Assembly: GCF_013213835.1 (NCBI RefSeq)
Contig: NZ_JABSSU010000005.1
Location: 141,294 to 205,293 of the forward strand
Origin: Winogradskyella sp.
GTDB lineage: Bacteria > Bacteroidota > Bacteroidia > Flavobacteriales > Flavobacteriaceae
DNA: 64,000 nucleotides
Reading direction: 5' to 3'
Made by a program: the position numbers and the translations under genes. Shown piece after piece: positions 8,881-17,033 of the stretch. The notes under the pieces were generated by a model. The model did not search any database. It had not been told where the DNA came from and saw only the letters and a program-made list of their open reading frames with translations. Position 1 is the stretch's first letter; the number at the start of each line of letters is the position of its first letter.

Positions 8881-9987
8881 ATGAAAGTATCTAACTTATT
8901 CAGACTACTATTATTAATGACTTCCTTAGCTATATTTAGTTGTAGCAGCGATAGCGATGGTGGTGGAGACGGTAACGGTAACGGCAATGGGAACGGTAAT
9001 GGTAATGGCAACGGAAACAACGACACTACAATTACAGTTTCAATTACGAGCACAAGTGAGTGTGGTGTGTATCCTGGAGATACCATGACCTTTGCAGTAA
9101 AAACAAATACTAACCAAGATGTAACAGCGCAATCTACTATTTCAGTTAACGGTGAAGTTCTTAGTGGTAATTCTTACATCCCTACAACAGGAGGGGACCT
9201 TTCTATAACAGCGACTTACCAGAGTGCTACTAGTAACGCAATATCATCTAATGTTCTTGATGATGTTACAAGATTTACAAAGAATGCATTAATTGAAAAA
9301 TATACAGGTACATGGTGTGGTTATTGCCCACGTGTTAATTATGCTATTGAATTGGTAGAAGCAGAAACCGATCAAGCATTTACGGTTGCGATCCATAACG
9401 ATCAAGATTTTGGATGTCCTGAAGTAGCACAACTTGAGGCTTCTTTTGGTATTGGAGGTTATCCTACTGCAAAAATCAATAGAGGTGCTGACTGGGCTTT
9501 CCCAGAGCCAAGTAATATTGAGCAAGTACTAAGTATTACGAGATGTGCTAACGCTGAAGCGGGTCTTGCAATAACACCTACATTAAGTGGTAACCAAATG
9601 AGTATTGAAGTTTTTGCAAAGTTCAATGAGGTATTTACTTTCAACAATACAAAACTTACCGTATTTATCTTAGAAGATGATTTATTCGCTGACCAAGAAA
9701 ACTATACGAGTTACTATGGTGGTGTGAGTACTATCGTAAACTTTGAGCACGATCATGTATTAAGAGAAAGCTTAACTAACGTTTCAGGTGATGCCGTATC
9801 ATCAAGTGAAGTATCTAACAATGTTTACAGTAGAACATTTACTGCTACTATACCATCAAATGTTGCGGATGCATCAAAAATGAGTGTGATCGCATTTATC
9901 TCAAATGATGACTTTATTGGTACACCTCAAGTGCTGAACTCAAGAGTGGCATATTTTGGTGACACACAAACTTTTGAAGAGCAATAA
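8881..9987 (+). CDS. Omp28-like lipoprotein with thioredoxin-type CxxC motif
   Basis: This 368-residue outer membrane lipoprotein starts at the ATG at 8881, whose product opens directly with a lipoprotein signal (MKVSNLFRLLLLMTSLAIFSC); an earlier in-frame ATG at 8833 is less likely. After the cysteine comes an SDSDGGGD spacer and a run of seven or more Gly-Asn pairs encoded at about 8969-9020. An Ig-like segment follows, then the Omp28-type region: ALIEKYTGTWCGYCPRVNYA with a CGYC motif, and GIGGYPTAKINR containing the cis-proline. The C-terminal part is a beta domain. The Gly-Asn run acts as a flexible tether and is prone to length change. It is divergent from the tlpA-like gene. Confidence 0.85.
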   Translation: MKVSNLFRLLLLMTSLAIFSCSSDSDGGGDGNGNGNGNGNGNGNGNNDTTITVSITSTSECGVYPGDTMTFAVKTNTNQDVTAQSTISVNGEVLSGNSYIPTTGGDLSITATYQSATSNAISSNVLDDVTRFTKNALIEKYTGTWCGYCPRVNYAIELVEAETDQAFTVAIHNDQDFGCPEVAQLEASFGIGGYPTAKINRGADWAFPEPSNIEQVLSITRCANAEAGLAITPTLSGNQMSIEVFAKFNEVFTFNNTKLTVFILEDDLFADQENYTSYYGGVSTIVNFEHDHVLRESLTNVSGDAVSSSEVSNNVYSRTFTATIPSNVADASKMSVIAFISNDDFIGTPQVLNSRVAYFGDTQTFEEQ

Positions 9988-10004
9988 AAAGCTAATCATA
10001 AATT

Positions 10005-10035
10005 AAAAAAGTCTTGCAATACGCAAGACTTTTTT
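10005..10035 (+). terminator. Terminator after the Omp28-like gene
   Basis: AAAAAAGTCTTGC pairs with GCAAGACTTTTTT around a short AATAC loop, ending in a T run 18 bases after the stop. Confidence 0.88.
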
Positions 10036-10150
10036 AGTTGCATAAAGTTAATTTTACTTTTTTTAAACTTTTCTGTAACATTTTGCTTATTCCATACGTA
10101 TTATAAAAGAGCACTTTGCTATTTTAATGCACAAATCTTAAAATAATTAC

Positions 10151-11014
10151 ATGAGACAACTTAAAATCACCAAGCAGGTAACCAACAGAGAAACTGCATC
10201 ATTAGACAAATACTTACAAGAAATTGGTAAGGTAGATTTAATTACTGCAGATGAAGAAGTTGAGTTAGCACAGCGCATTAAGGCAGGAGATCAAATCGCC
10301 TTAGAAAAATTGACTAAAGCTAACTTACGTTTCGTTGTATCGGTTGCCAAGCAATATCAAAACCAAGGATTAACCTTACCAGATTTAATTAATGAAGGTA
10401 ACTTAGGTTTGATTAAAGCTGCACAACGTTTTGACGAGACTCGTGGATTTAAATTTATCTCATATGCAGTATGGTGGATTAGACAATCTATCTTACAAGC
10501 ATTGGCTGAACAATCGCGTATTGTACGTTTGCCATTAAATAAGATTGGATCGATAAATAAAATCAACAAGACTTTTGCATTTTTAGAGCAAAGTCATGAG
10601 CGTCCGCCTTCAGCAGAAGAAATTGCTAAGGAATTAGACATGACCATTAACGACGTTAAGGAATCTATGAAGAATTCTGGTCGTCACGTCTCCATGGATG
10701 CACCATTAGTGGAAGGTGAAGATTCTAACTTATACGATGTATTACGTAGTGGTGAATCTCCAAATCCTGATAAGGATTTATTACACGAATCGTTACGTAC
10801 AGAAATTGAGCGTGCGTTAGAGACTTTAACGCCTCGTGAAGCTGATGTGATTCGTTTATATTTTGGTTTAGGGAACCAACACCCAATGACTTTAGAAGAG
10901 ATTGGTGAGACCTTTGATTTAACACGTGAGCGTGTAAGACAAATTAAAGAAAAAGCCATTCGTAGATTAAAACATACCTCTCGCAGTAAAATATTAAAAA
11001 CATATTTAGGTTAG
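10151..11014 (+). CDS. rpoD: RNA polymerase primary sigma factor
   Basis: This is the housekeeping sigma factor that directs RNA polymerase to promoters. At 287 residues it is the short form typical of Bacteroidetes, lacking the long region 1.1 and non-conserved domain of proteobacterial RpoD. Region 1.2 is [20 protein letters not shown]. Region 2 spans [18 protein letters not shown] through [15 protein letters not shown] and carries the -10 recognition and melting residues. Region 3 follows [14 protein letters not shown]. Region 4 has [14 protein letters not shown] and the [26 protein letters not shown]. It is a single gene ending at a strong hairpin terminator. The promoter-like sites elsewhere in this window fit the Bacteroidetes specificity of this protein. 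Confidence 0.97.
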   Translation: MRQLKITKQVTNRETASLDKYLQEIGKVDLITADEEVELAQRIKAGDQIALEKLTKANLRFVVSVAKQYQNQGLTLPDLINEGNLGLIKAAQRFDETRGFKFISYAVWWIRQSILQALAEQSRIVRLPLNKIGSINKINKTFAFLEQSHERPPSAEEIAKELDMTINDVKESMKNSGRHVSMDAPLVEGEDSNLYDVLRSGESPNPDKDLLHESLRTEIERALETLTPREADVIRLYFGLGNQHPMTLEEIGETFDLTRERVRQIKEKAIRRLKHTSRSKILKTYLG

Positions 11015-11102
11015 TCATTTGTTTTTGTATATTGAACAACCAACCTAAATAAAGGTAACAACAGTTACAAAACATAACTGTTCGTTTTTTGATTGATGAA
11101 AG

Positions 11103-11130
11103 AACCCACGGCTGATTACCGTGGGTTTAT
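11103..11130 (+). terminator. Terminator after rpoD
   Basis: AACCCACGG and CCGTGGGTT form a perfect nine-base stem around CTGATTA and are followed by TTAT. A TACTTTTG box at 11140-11147, immediately after, could be the -7 element for rpe. Confidence 0.8.
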
Positions 11131-11173
11131 TTTATTACTTACTTTTGCATCAGAACAAAGCTATCAATATCAC

Positions 11174-11836
11174 ATGAACACAAAATTAATTGCACCTTCA
11201 ATGCTTGCCGCAGATTTCGGCAACTTACAACGCGATACAGAAATGGTTAATAATAGTGATGCCGATTGGTTTCACATTGATATTATGGATGGGCATTTTG
11301 TGCCAAACATTTCCTATGGCATGCCAGTGATTGCTGCCATTAAAAAACACGCCACAAAACCATTAGATGTGCATTTAATGATAGAACAACCTGAGCGTTA
11401 TATTGAAGAATTTGCCAAGGTTGGTGCAGATATTATCACCGTGCATTACGAATCTACAGTGCACTTACACCGCACATTGCGCCAAATAAAGGATGCCGGT
11501 TGTAAAGCGGGTATTGTATTAAACATCACCACACCTATTAATGTTCTAGAAGACATTTTACCTGAGTGTTATATGATCTTGTTAATGTCCATTAACCCTG
11601 GTTTTGGTGGTCAAAAATTTGAGGAAGTGACGTACCAACGTATCAAAAAACTGCGTCAAATGATAGATGCTCAAGGCTTAGATACGCGCATTGAAATTGA
11701 TGGTGGTGTTACCGATAAAAATATTGAAAAACTCGTTGCGGCAGGTGCAGATACTTTTGTAGCCGGAAGCCATGTCTTTAAGAGTGATGATCCAACGGAT
11801 ACCATTGCACACTTAAAAACATTGGCCAACCAGTAA
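11174..11836 (+). CDS. rpe: Ribulose-phosphate 3-epimerase
   Basis: The enzyme interconverts D-ribulose 5-phosphate and D-xylulose 5-phosphate in the pentose phosphate pathway. The ATG at 11174 gives the family length of 220 residues and the expected start MNTKLIAPSMLAADFGNL. A longer frame from 11093 would run through the rpoD terminator and is rejected. TIM-barrel landmarks are present: DWFHIDIMDGHFVPNIS with the metal-binding His and Asp, HLMIEQPERYI, MSINPGFGGQKF for the phosphate loop, EIDGGV with the second catalytic Asp, and AGSHVF. It converges with the CBS gene, with no base between their stops. Confidence 0.96.
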   Translation: MNTKLIAPSMLAADFGNLQRDTEMVNNSDADWFHIDIMDGHFVPNISYGMPVIAAIKKHATKPLDVHLMIEQPERYIEEFAKVGADIITVHYESTVHLHRTLRQIKDAGCKAGIVLNITTPINVLEDILPECYMILLMSINPGFGGQKFEEVTYQRIKKLRQMIDAQGLDTRIEIDGGVTDKNIEKLVAAGADTFVAGSHVFKSDDPTDTIAHLKTLANQ

Positions 11837-12256
11837 TTATAATTGCTTCAACAGATAGTTGATTAAGTCCGTTGTTGTTACAATACCAACAAGACAACCA
11901 TTATCTACAACAGGTAATGCATGGAACTCTTTCTCGTATAGTATTTGTGCTACCTCTTTTATTGTAGCAGTAGATGGCACAGTGACCACATTTTTCACCA
12001 TGACTTGATCAATGGTAAACATGTTGTACACCATCGTATCCACATTATCCTCATCTTCGTAAACCGTATCGGCAAAACTAATCCGCATTAAGTCAGAATA
12101 GCTTAGCATACCCACAATAACGTCTCCTGCAACCACAGGAATATGTCTTATTTTATTACGCTTAAAAAGCATCTCGGCCGTCTCTAAATCATCATCTCTA
12201 TTTAAAGCGATGATGTTTCGGGTCATTATTTCTGAAATTGGTGGTATATATCTCAT
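11837..12256 (-). CDS. CBS-domain protein
   Basis: This 139-residue cytoplasmic protein is made of two CBS motifs. The first is ISEIMTRNIIALNRDDDLETAEMLFKRNKIRHIPVVAGDV..GMLSYSDLMR; the second is IDQVMVKNVVTVPSTATIKEVAQILYEKEFHALPVVDNG..GIVTTTDLINYLL. Paired CBS motifs usually bind adenine nucleotides or S-adenosylmethionine and act as energy or ligand sensors. No catalytic domain is attached, so it may act on a partner protein. It is separated from the polysaccharide locus by 458 bases of repeats. Its stop abuts that of rpe. Confidence 0.88.
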   Translation of the reverse strand: MRYIPPISEIMTRNIIALNRDDDLETAEMLFKRNKIRHIPVVAGDVIVGMLSYSDLMRISFADTVYEDEDNVDTMVYNMFTIDQVMVKNVVTVPSTATIKEVAQILYEKEFHALPVVDNGCLVGIVTTTDLINYLLKQL

Positions 12257-12410
12257 GACGCTAGGATTTAATATTCGTTATTAAAAGTAGCGGAAAGGCC
12301 TGAGAAAAAGTATGATAATTGTCATGTGACCGATTTGTGATTCAAAAGTAAGCTTGATGAACGATGCTTCTTAATGTTATTGTGAAGTGTGACACCTCAG
12401 TCACCGAAAT

Positions 12411-12454
12411 CGTCATTTCGAGTGATTTCACAGGGTGAAATCGTATCGAGAACA
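12411..12454 (+). repeat. Dispersed palindromic repeat, copy 1
   Basis: The element reads CGTCATTTCGAGT, then stem GATTTCA, loop CAGGG, stem TGAAATC, then GTATCGAGAACA. A copy in the opposite orientation lies at 18308-18352 with the same flanks but a different, compensating stem. It is part of the 12257-12714 noncoding stretch, which also holds two degenerate units beginning GAAGTGTGAC (about 12384 and 12530) and no gene. Confidence 0.7.
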
Positions 12455-12489
12455 CTGTAGCAACCTCCATAAAGCAACTTACATATGAG

Positions 12490-12510
12490 ATGCCGTATCA
12501 AGTACGGCAT
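12490..12510 (+). repeat. Short perfect hairpin repeat
   Basis: ATGCCGTA and TACGGCAT pair around TCAAG and are followed by GACA. The sequence is of the type that recurs between flavobacterial genes; it is palindromic and has no T run. Confidence 0.6.
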
Positions 12511-12563
12511 GACAAATCAATGATATTACGAAGTGTGACTTCGAGAGTCTCAGCCACCAGAAT

Positions 12564-12644
12564 GTCATTCAGAAGTGAACGTAGTGAACGATGAATCTTT
12601 GTCATTTTAAAAATTTAAGATTCTTCGCTATCGCTCTGAATCAC
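12564..12644 (+). repeat. Inverted pair of GTCATTCAGA...GAATCT units
   Basis: One unit runs GTCATTCAGA to GAATCT (12564-12598). A second runs in reverse, AGATTC to CTGAATCAC (12618-12644). The two half-elements face each other across about 20 AT-rich bases and could form a large hairpin just downstream of the wzc-like gene. Confidence 0.6.
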
Positions 12645-12714
12645 AGCAGAAAGCTTCAATACTTCGACTGTACTTACGCTAAAGCTTCAGCGACACGCGG
12701 AAGTAGGAATGGAG

Positions 12715-15051
12715 TTAATCACTGCCATAGCCATAACCATAACCATAGTTATAACTATACCCATAAGACTTACTTGCGCCAACACTATTCACCACATAAG
12801 CCACATTCTTCAATTTACCTGTTTCACTAAGGTCCTTAGAGAAGTCCAACAACTTCTTCTCAGTGTGGTTGGCACGTACCGCATAAATCGTCGCATCAGC
12901 ATACTGAGATATCAATAAAGTATCTGTCACTAAAATGGTTGGTGCTGTATCTATGATGACATAGTCGTACAAATCGCGCGCTTCCTCCACAAGATCTTTA
13001 AATCGACCGTTAGTCAATAACTGTGCAGGGTTTGGCGGAATGGTCCCTGAGAGCATGATGTGGTGATTCGGATGCATTTCAAAACCAGATACTAAGGCGT
13101 CTTTCCAATCAAAATCTGTATCATGTAAATAATTAGACAGCCCTGGTTGGCCTTTATCTCCATTAATATGGGTATGAATCTGTGGATTTCTAAGATCTGC
13201 TCCGATCAATAACACCTTTTTGTTGATACTCGATAACGCCAAGGATAAATTCAAACTGATATACGTTTTCCCCTCTCCTTTGATGGTTGAGGTACAGTAG
13301 ATAATATTGTGCTTTTTATTAGACTCATTTGGTAAGATGTAATCCACATTTGCACTTAATATACGAAACGCCTCTGCCACAATGGTGCGATCATTAGGAT
13401 TCTTAAAAATCATATTGGCTTTTTCCTTGCCTTTAATCTCAGGAATCTCTGCAACTACAGGAATGGTATTATCGTTACTTATATCTTCCTTGCTATGCAA
13501 CTTGGTGTCTAGCATAAAAAACAAATACAAGATACCGAAAGGCAATAACAACCCAGCTAAGAAGGCACCTGCATACACAATGTTTGACTTTGGAGAAATC
13601 GGAAAGGTCCCAGACAAAGCATTTTCCACCACCTTAATAGATGGCTCTGTAATGGCTAAGTTTATTGCTGCTTCTTCGCGCTTTTGCAAGAGTAATAGAT
13701 ACAAACTTTCTTTTATCTTTTGTTGACGTTGTATGGCTTTAAACAAGCGTTCTTTGTTAGGAATTTGGGCCATCTTTCCAGAAATCAATTGATTTCTAGT
13801 TTGTAGCTGATTTAATGATAAGCGCAATTGCGCGGTATAGGCTTTAAGGCTTCTTTTTATATTTACCCTTAAACGTTCTATTTCACTGTTGGCGTATCTA
13901 ACAGCAGGATTATTAGCGGCTCCACTTTGTGCTAACTTATCACGCTGCATCACCGCGGTATTATATTCCGATATATAGGTGTTTATATCGCCATTTTCAA
14001 GACCAATATTCGCTGGTAATAAATCTGAGTCCCCATCTAATTGTATTGTATTTTCTAAAGATTTTGACAAGAGCAATTGATTTTCTAGACGGAACAACTC
14101 TTCTTCAGATTTCATGCGCTGTTCCAGACCCATTTGCACATCTGTAGACACATCTACTATATTATTTGCCTCTTTAAAGTCCTCACCACTAATCTCTATG
14201 GAATCCAATTCTTTAGCTAAATATGTAAAACGCTCTTCAATAAAATCTATAGTCCGTTGTGATACCAATTGACGGTCATTTATGCCATCCTCATTAAATA
14301 CTTCAATTAACTTATTTAAAATGGATTCACTCAACGCTTTACTTTCACCTTTCAAGGATAAACTCAGTAAGTCGCTTTGTTCTCCAATGGGTTCTACCTT
14401 AATTATTGACTTTAATTGGAGGACTTTTGATTTAAGGTCTGTATAGGAAATAATATGTGTATCTTCTATACGTTTATCTGTTTCCATTTGATTGAAATCA
14501 ACATTAAAAGGTAAGTCATGTTCACTGTTAAATGTTGAGAAATCTGGAAATTCAAAAACCTCTTCAGTCATTAGATTAGTGACAGTTAAACTTTTAGTTG
14601 TAGTGTTTAATTCATAAGATTGCTTATTTGAAATACTATCAGGATGGATCAATTGCTGATACGCAAATGGCAATTGGTTAATTTGAGAGGTCTGTATGGT
14701 TCCCACTTCAAAAAAGGTGGTATTTAATTGAAGTTGCTCTACAACACGATCTAAAATCAAATAAGATGTCAAAATCTCAATTTCATTTTCTAAATTGATA
14801 TTAGACCGTTTAAAAATAAAGGCTGACGTCGGTAATTCTAGCCCATCTGACTCATCTAAAATTTTTATTTTTGCATTGGTTTGATATATACGAGGGGCAT
14901 ACCTTAGATATACATATGCAGACCCTAAGAATAGTACGAGCGCTAATACAAACCAAGGCCAATAGCGTACATACCTTTGAATTTCACTTTTAATATCTAA
15001 AGTCGATTCATTCTCAAAAGGATTGGAATTGATATTGAAGGGTTGTTCCAT
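12715..15051 (-). CDS. Wzc-like polysaccharide copolymerase with bacterial tyrosine kinase domain
   Basis: This 778-residue inner membrane protein controls chain assembly and export of surface polysaccharide. An N-terminal membrane segment (WPWFVLALVLFLGSAYVYL, ~34-52) opens a Wzz-type periplasmic domain with long coiled helices, and a second membrane segment (IVYAGAFLAGLLLPFGILYLF) precedes the cytoplasmic BY-kinase. The kinase has Walker A STIKGEGKT (~588-596), with Lys where Pro is usual, and a Walker A' motif VLLIGADLRNP. A further Walker B motif is YVIIDTAP. The C-terminus is a Tyr/Gly run (GYSYNYGYGYGYGSD), the expected autophosphorylation cluster. It lies directly downstream of the Wza-like gene, with a 10-base gap. 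Confidence 0.93.
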   Translation of the reverse strand: MEQPFNINSNPFENESTLDIKSEIQRYVRYWPWFVLALVLFLGSAYVYLRYAPRIYQTNAKIKILDESDGLELPTSAFIFKRSNINLENEIEILTSYLILDRVVEQLQLNTTFFEVGTIQTSQINQLPFAYQQLIHPDSISNKQSYELNTTTKSLTVTNLMTEEVFEFPDFSTFNSEHDLPFNVDFNQMETDKRIEDTHIISYTDLKSKVLQLKSIIKVEPIGEQSDLLSLSLKGESKALSESILNKLIEVFNEDGINDRQLVSQRTIDFIEERFTYLAKELDSIEISGEDFKEANNIVDVSTDVQMGLEQRMKSEEELFRLENQLLLSKSLENTIQLDGDSDLLPANIGLENGDINTYISEYNTAVMQRDKLAQSGAANNPAVRYANSEIERLRVNIKRSLKAYTAQLRLSLNQLQTRNQLISGKMAQIPNKERLFKAIQRQQKIKESLYLLLLQKREEAAINLAITEPSIKVVENALSGTFPISPKSNIVYAGAFLAGLLLPFGILYLFFMLDTKLHSKEDISNDNTIPVVAEIPEIKGKEKANMIFKNPNDRTIVAEAFRILSANVDYILPNESNKKHNIIYCTSTIKGEGKTYISLNLSLALSSINKKVLLIGADLRNPQIHTHINGDKGQPGLSNYLHDTDFDWKDALVSGFEMHPNHHIMLSGTIPPNPAQLLTNGRFKDLVEEARDLYDYVIIDTAPTILVTDTLLISQYADATIYAVRANHTEKKLLDFSKDLSETGKLKNVAYVVNSVGASKSYGYSYNYGYGYGYGSD

Positions 15052-15061
15052 ATAGTCTATG

Positions 15062-15823
15062 TTATCTTGTCAATAAAATGGTAACACTTAAGGCCAGCGA
15101 GGCGATAGTAAGTACGGTACTTACATTACTGATAAAGCCCGCTTGTTTGACTCTTGGTTCGTTCTGATTCACCACAATCATATCATTAGGTTTAATAAAG
15201 TAGTATTCAGAATTCATAAAATCAGCATTTGTTAAATCGATATGCGTCACTTTACGGACACCATCCACCTCTCTAGATAATAAGATATCCTCGCGTGTGC
15301 CGTTAATGGTGAGATCACCTGCATAACCCAAGGCTTGTAACAGGGTAATATTTTGCTCAGTAAAATTATAGGTCCCCGGTTGGTTCACCTCGCCAAGTAT
15401 GGTAAACTTCGCATTAATGAGACGGACATTGATATTAGCTTCCGTTAAATGCCCTTCTGCCTCTAAGCGATCCTTTAGGTGTTGGGCTAATTGTATTGTG
15501 GTTTTATTAGCAACAGAAATCTCGCCTAACACAGGAAAATCAATGGTATTGTTTAAAGATACCAAATACCCATCCAATTGTAATAATTGTAAGTTTTGCG
15601 GCACCATACCTTGATTCACCCCTCGATTATAAGGGGAAGCCGCCTCAGGGACTACAGATTCCACAGTAATTTTTAAAATATCGTTAGGTTGAATGGTCGA
15701 CGATTGATAATTAACCTTCTGAGTGACATCTGCGTCAATATTTTGCAAATAATGAATGTCCTTTTTTGAGGCACACGACATGACTAATACCAAAAGGCTC
15801 AAAGCATTGATTTTTAATTTCAT
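15062..15823 (-). CDS. Wza-like polysaccharide export lipoprotein
   Basis: This is a 253-residue outer membrane export protein. The ATG at 15823 gives a proper lipoprotein signal (MKLKINALSLLVLVMSC, Cys 17); an upstream start at 15883 is rejected because it would run through the promoter. A poly-export domain (IQPNDILKITVESVVPEA) is followed by one SLBB-type domain (FTILGEVNQPGTYNF, then LLQALGYAGDLTINGTREDI). The C-terminus carries a hydrophobic helix, VLTIASLALSVTILL, as in Bacteroidetes relatives. With the Wzc-like kinase it should form the trans-envelope export channel. A good promoter lies immediately upstream at 15844-15873. Confidence 0.92.
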   Translation of the reverse strand: MKLKINALSLLVLVMSCASKKDIHYLQNIDADVTQKVNYQSSTIQPNDILKITVESVVPEAASPYNRGVNQGMVPQNLQLLQLDGYLVSLNNTIDFPVLGEISVANKTTIQLAQHLKDRLEAEGHLTEANINVRLINAKFTILGEVNQPGTYNFTEQNITLLQALGYAGDLTINGTREDILLSREVDGVRKVTHIDLTNADFMNSEYYFIKPNDMIVVNQNEPRVKQAGFISNVSTVLTIASLALSVTILLTR

Positions 15824-15843
15824 TGAGGTATTTTGAATTTGAA

Positions 15844-15873
15844 CAAATATAATTGAATTGACAGATAGGGCAA
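15844..15873 (-). promoter_or_regulatory. Promoter for the wza-wzc pair
   Basis: On the minus strand TTG (15873-15871) is followed after exactly 19 bases by TATATTTG (15851-15844). This is a near-ideal Bacteroidetes promoter 20 bases upstream of the chosen Wza start, so export genes can be transcribed separately from wecA. Confidence 0.7.
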
Positions 15874-15883
15874 AAGTTTGCAA

Positions 15884-16972
15884 CTAGATTAACCACTTTT
15901 TCAAAACCAACGGTACAATATATAGAACAGAACCGTAGCACCATAATGCCAATATCTGATAATTTAATTCCAAAGATAACAGATTAAATGCTATACAAAT
16001 GATTACAAAATTGATGATAACAATTATAATCGTTGTAACAACATGAGAATAGCCTTGCTGTATAAATCGATGATGCACATGATTTTTATCGGCTTTAAAC
16101 GGACTGGTTTTGTGAATAAATATACGAATCGTAAAAATACGTAAGGTATCCATTAATGGGTAAAACAACAGTGCAAAGGCCAAAGCAGGTGAAGCCTTAT
16201 AATAGGATGAACTCGGATCTGTCTGCGCCAAGTTGATAAAACTTATAGTAAAAAACGCTAATAAAAAACCCAAAATCATGGAGCCTGTATCCCCCATAAA
16301 CAACTTGTTCTCTTTTGAAAAATTCAACCGTAAAAAAGCGATTAATGCACCGCAAAGCGCAATCGCAATGGTTGCCAAACTCAGTTCATCAGCTTGTACA
16401 AAAATATAGACAAATACTGCACTCGCACATAGGGCAAAGGAGCCTGCCAAGCCATCAATGCCATCAATGAGATTAAAGGCATTAATAATTAAAATATATA
16501 CAAACAATGTAAATATGATAGACAACCAATACGGCAACATATCGACATCTAAGATATTAGAGAACCCAATAATTCTTGTATTGGTGAAAATAATCAATAA
16601 GGCTGCTGCAAAGATTTGACCCATCATTTTTTTTGATGGTGACACCACAGTTAAGTCATCTTTTAAGCCTAAGAAAAATAAGGCTGTTAGGGCACCCATG
16701 ACCAACAATAAGACCTTCGTATTTAAAAAGGCACCCACAATAGTCATAACTACAATTAGGCTGAGAAATATGCCAATACCTCCAAGGGTTGGCACTACTT
16801 CCGTATGCTCACTGCGTTCATCCGGTTCATCCATCAAATGCTTTTGGCGTGCTACATAAATTATCGCAGGAAATGAACGCAATGCAATGATGAATGCCAA
16901 TAGAAAAGCAGAGCCTAACCAAATGAATGGGTAGTTGTTCGGTGAGAAGTCTTCTAATAAGGTTTTAATCAT
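15884..16972 (-). CDS. WecA-like undecaprenyl-phosphate sugar-1-phosphate transferase
   Basis: This is a 362-residue multi-pass enzyme of the MraY/WecA family. It moves a sugar-1-phosphate, usually GlcNAc-1-P, from UDP-sugar to undecaprenyl phosphate, starting repeat-unit synthesis on the inner membrane. Family landmarks are MDEPDERSEHTEVVPTLGGIGIFLS near residue 40, LIDGIDGLAGS with the DGxDG motif, FMGDTGSMILGFLLA, and the cytoplasmic His-rich HVHHRFIQQGYSH. About ten membrane helices are apparent. It lies 61 bases downstream of wecB, which fits a GlcNAc/ManNAc-based polysaccharide. Confidence 0.93.
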   Translation of the reverse strand: MIKTLLEDFSPNNYPFIWLGSAFLLAFIIALRSFPAIIYVARQKHLMDEPDERSEHTEVVPTLGGIGIFLSLIVVMTIVGAFLNTKVLLLVMGALTALFFLGLKDDLTVVSPSKKMMGQIFAAALLIIFTNTRIIGFSNILDVDMLPYWLSIIFTLFVYILIINAFNLIDGIDGLAGSFALCASAVFVYIFVQADELSLATIAIALCGALIAFLRLNFSKENKLFMGDTGSMILGFLLAFFTISFINLAQTDPSSSYYKASPALAFALLFYPLMDTLRIFTIRIFIHKTSPFKADKNHVHHRFIQQGYSHVVTTIIIVIINFVIICIAFNLLSLELNYQILALWCYGSVLYIVPLVLKKWLI

Positions 16973-17033
16973 ATTTCTGGCTTTGAGCCATTTAAACGAA
17001 TGTCACAAAAGTACAAATTATAACAAAATGTTA

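Noticed and set aside
11093..11173. Extended N-terminus for rpe
   Set aside because: It would translate through the rpoD terminator hairpin; the ATG at 11174 gives the canonical start.
12591..12830. Plus-strand frames over the end of the wzc-like gene and adjacent repeats
   Set aside because: They are translations opposite the Tyr-rich tail of the kinase and of palindromic repeats, giving low-complexity His/Ile-rich products.
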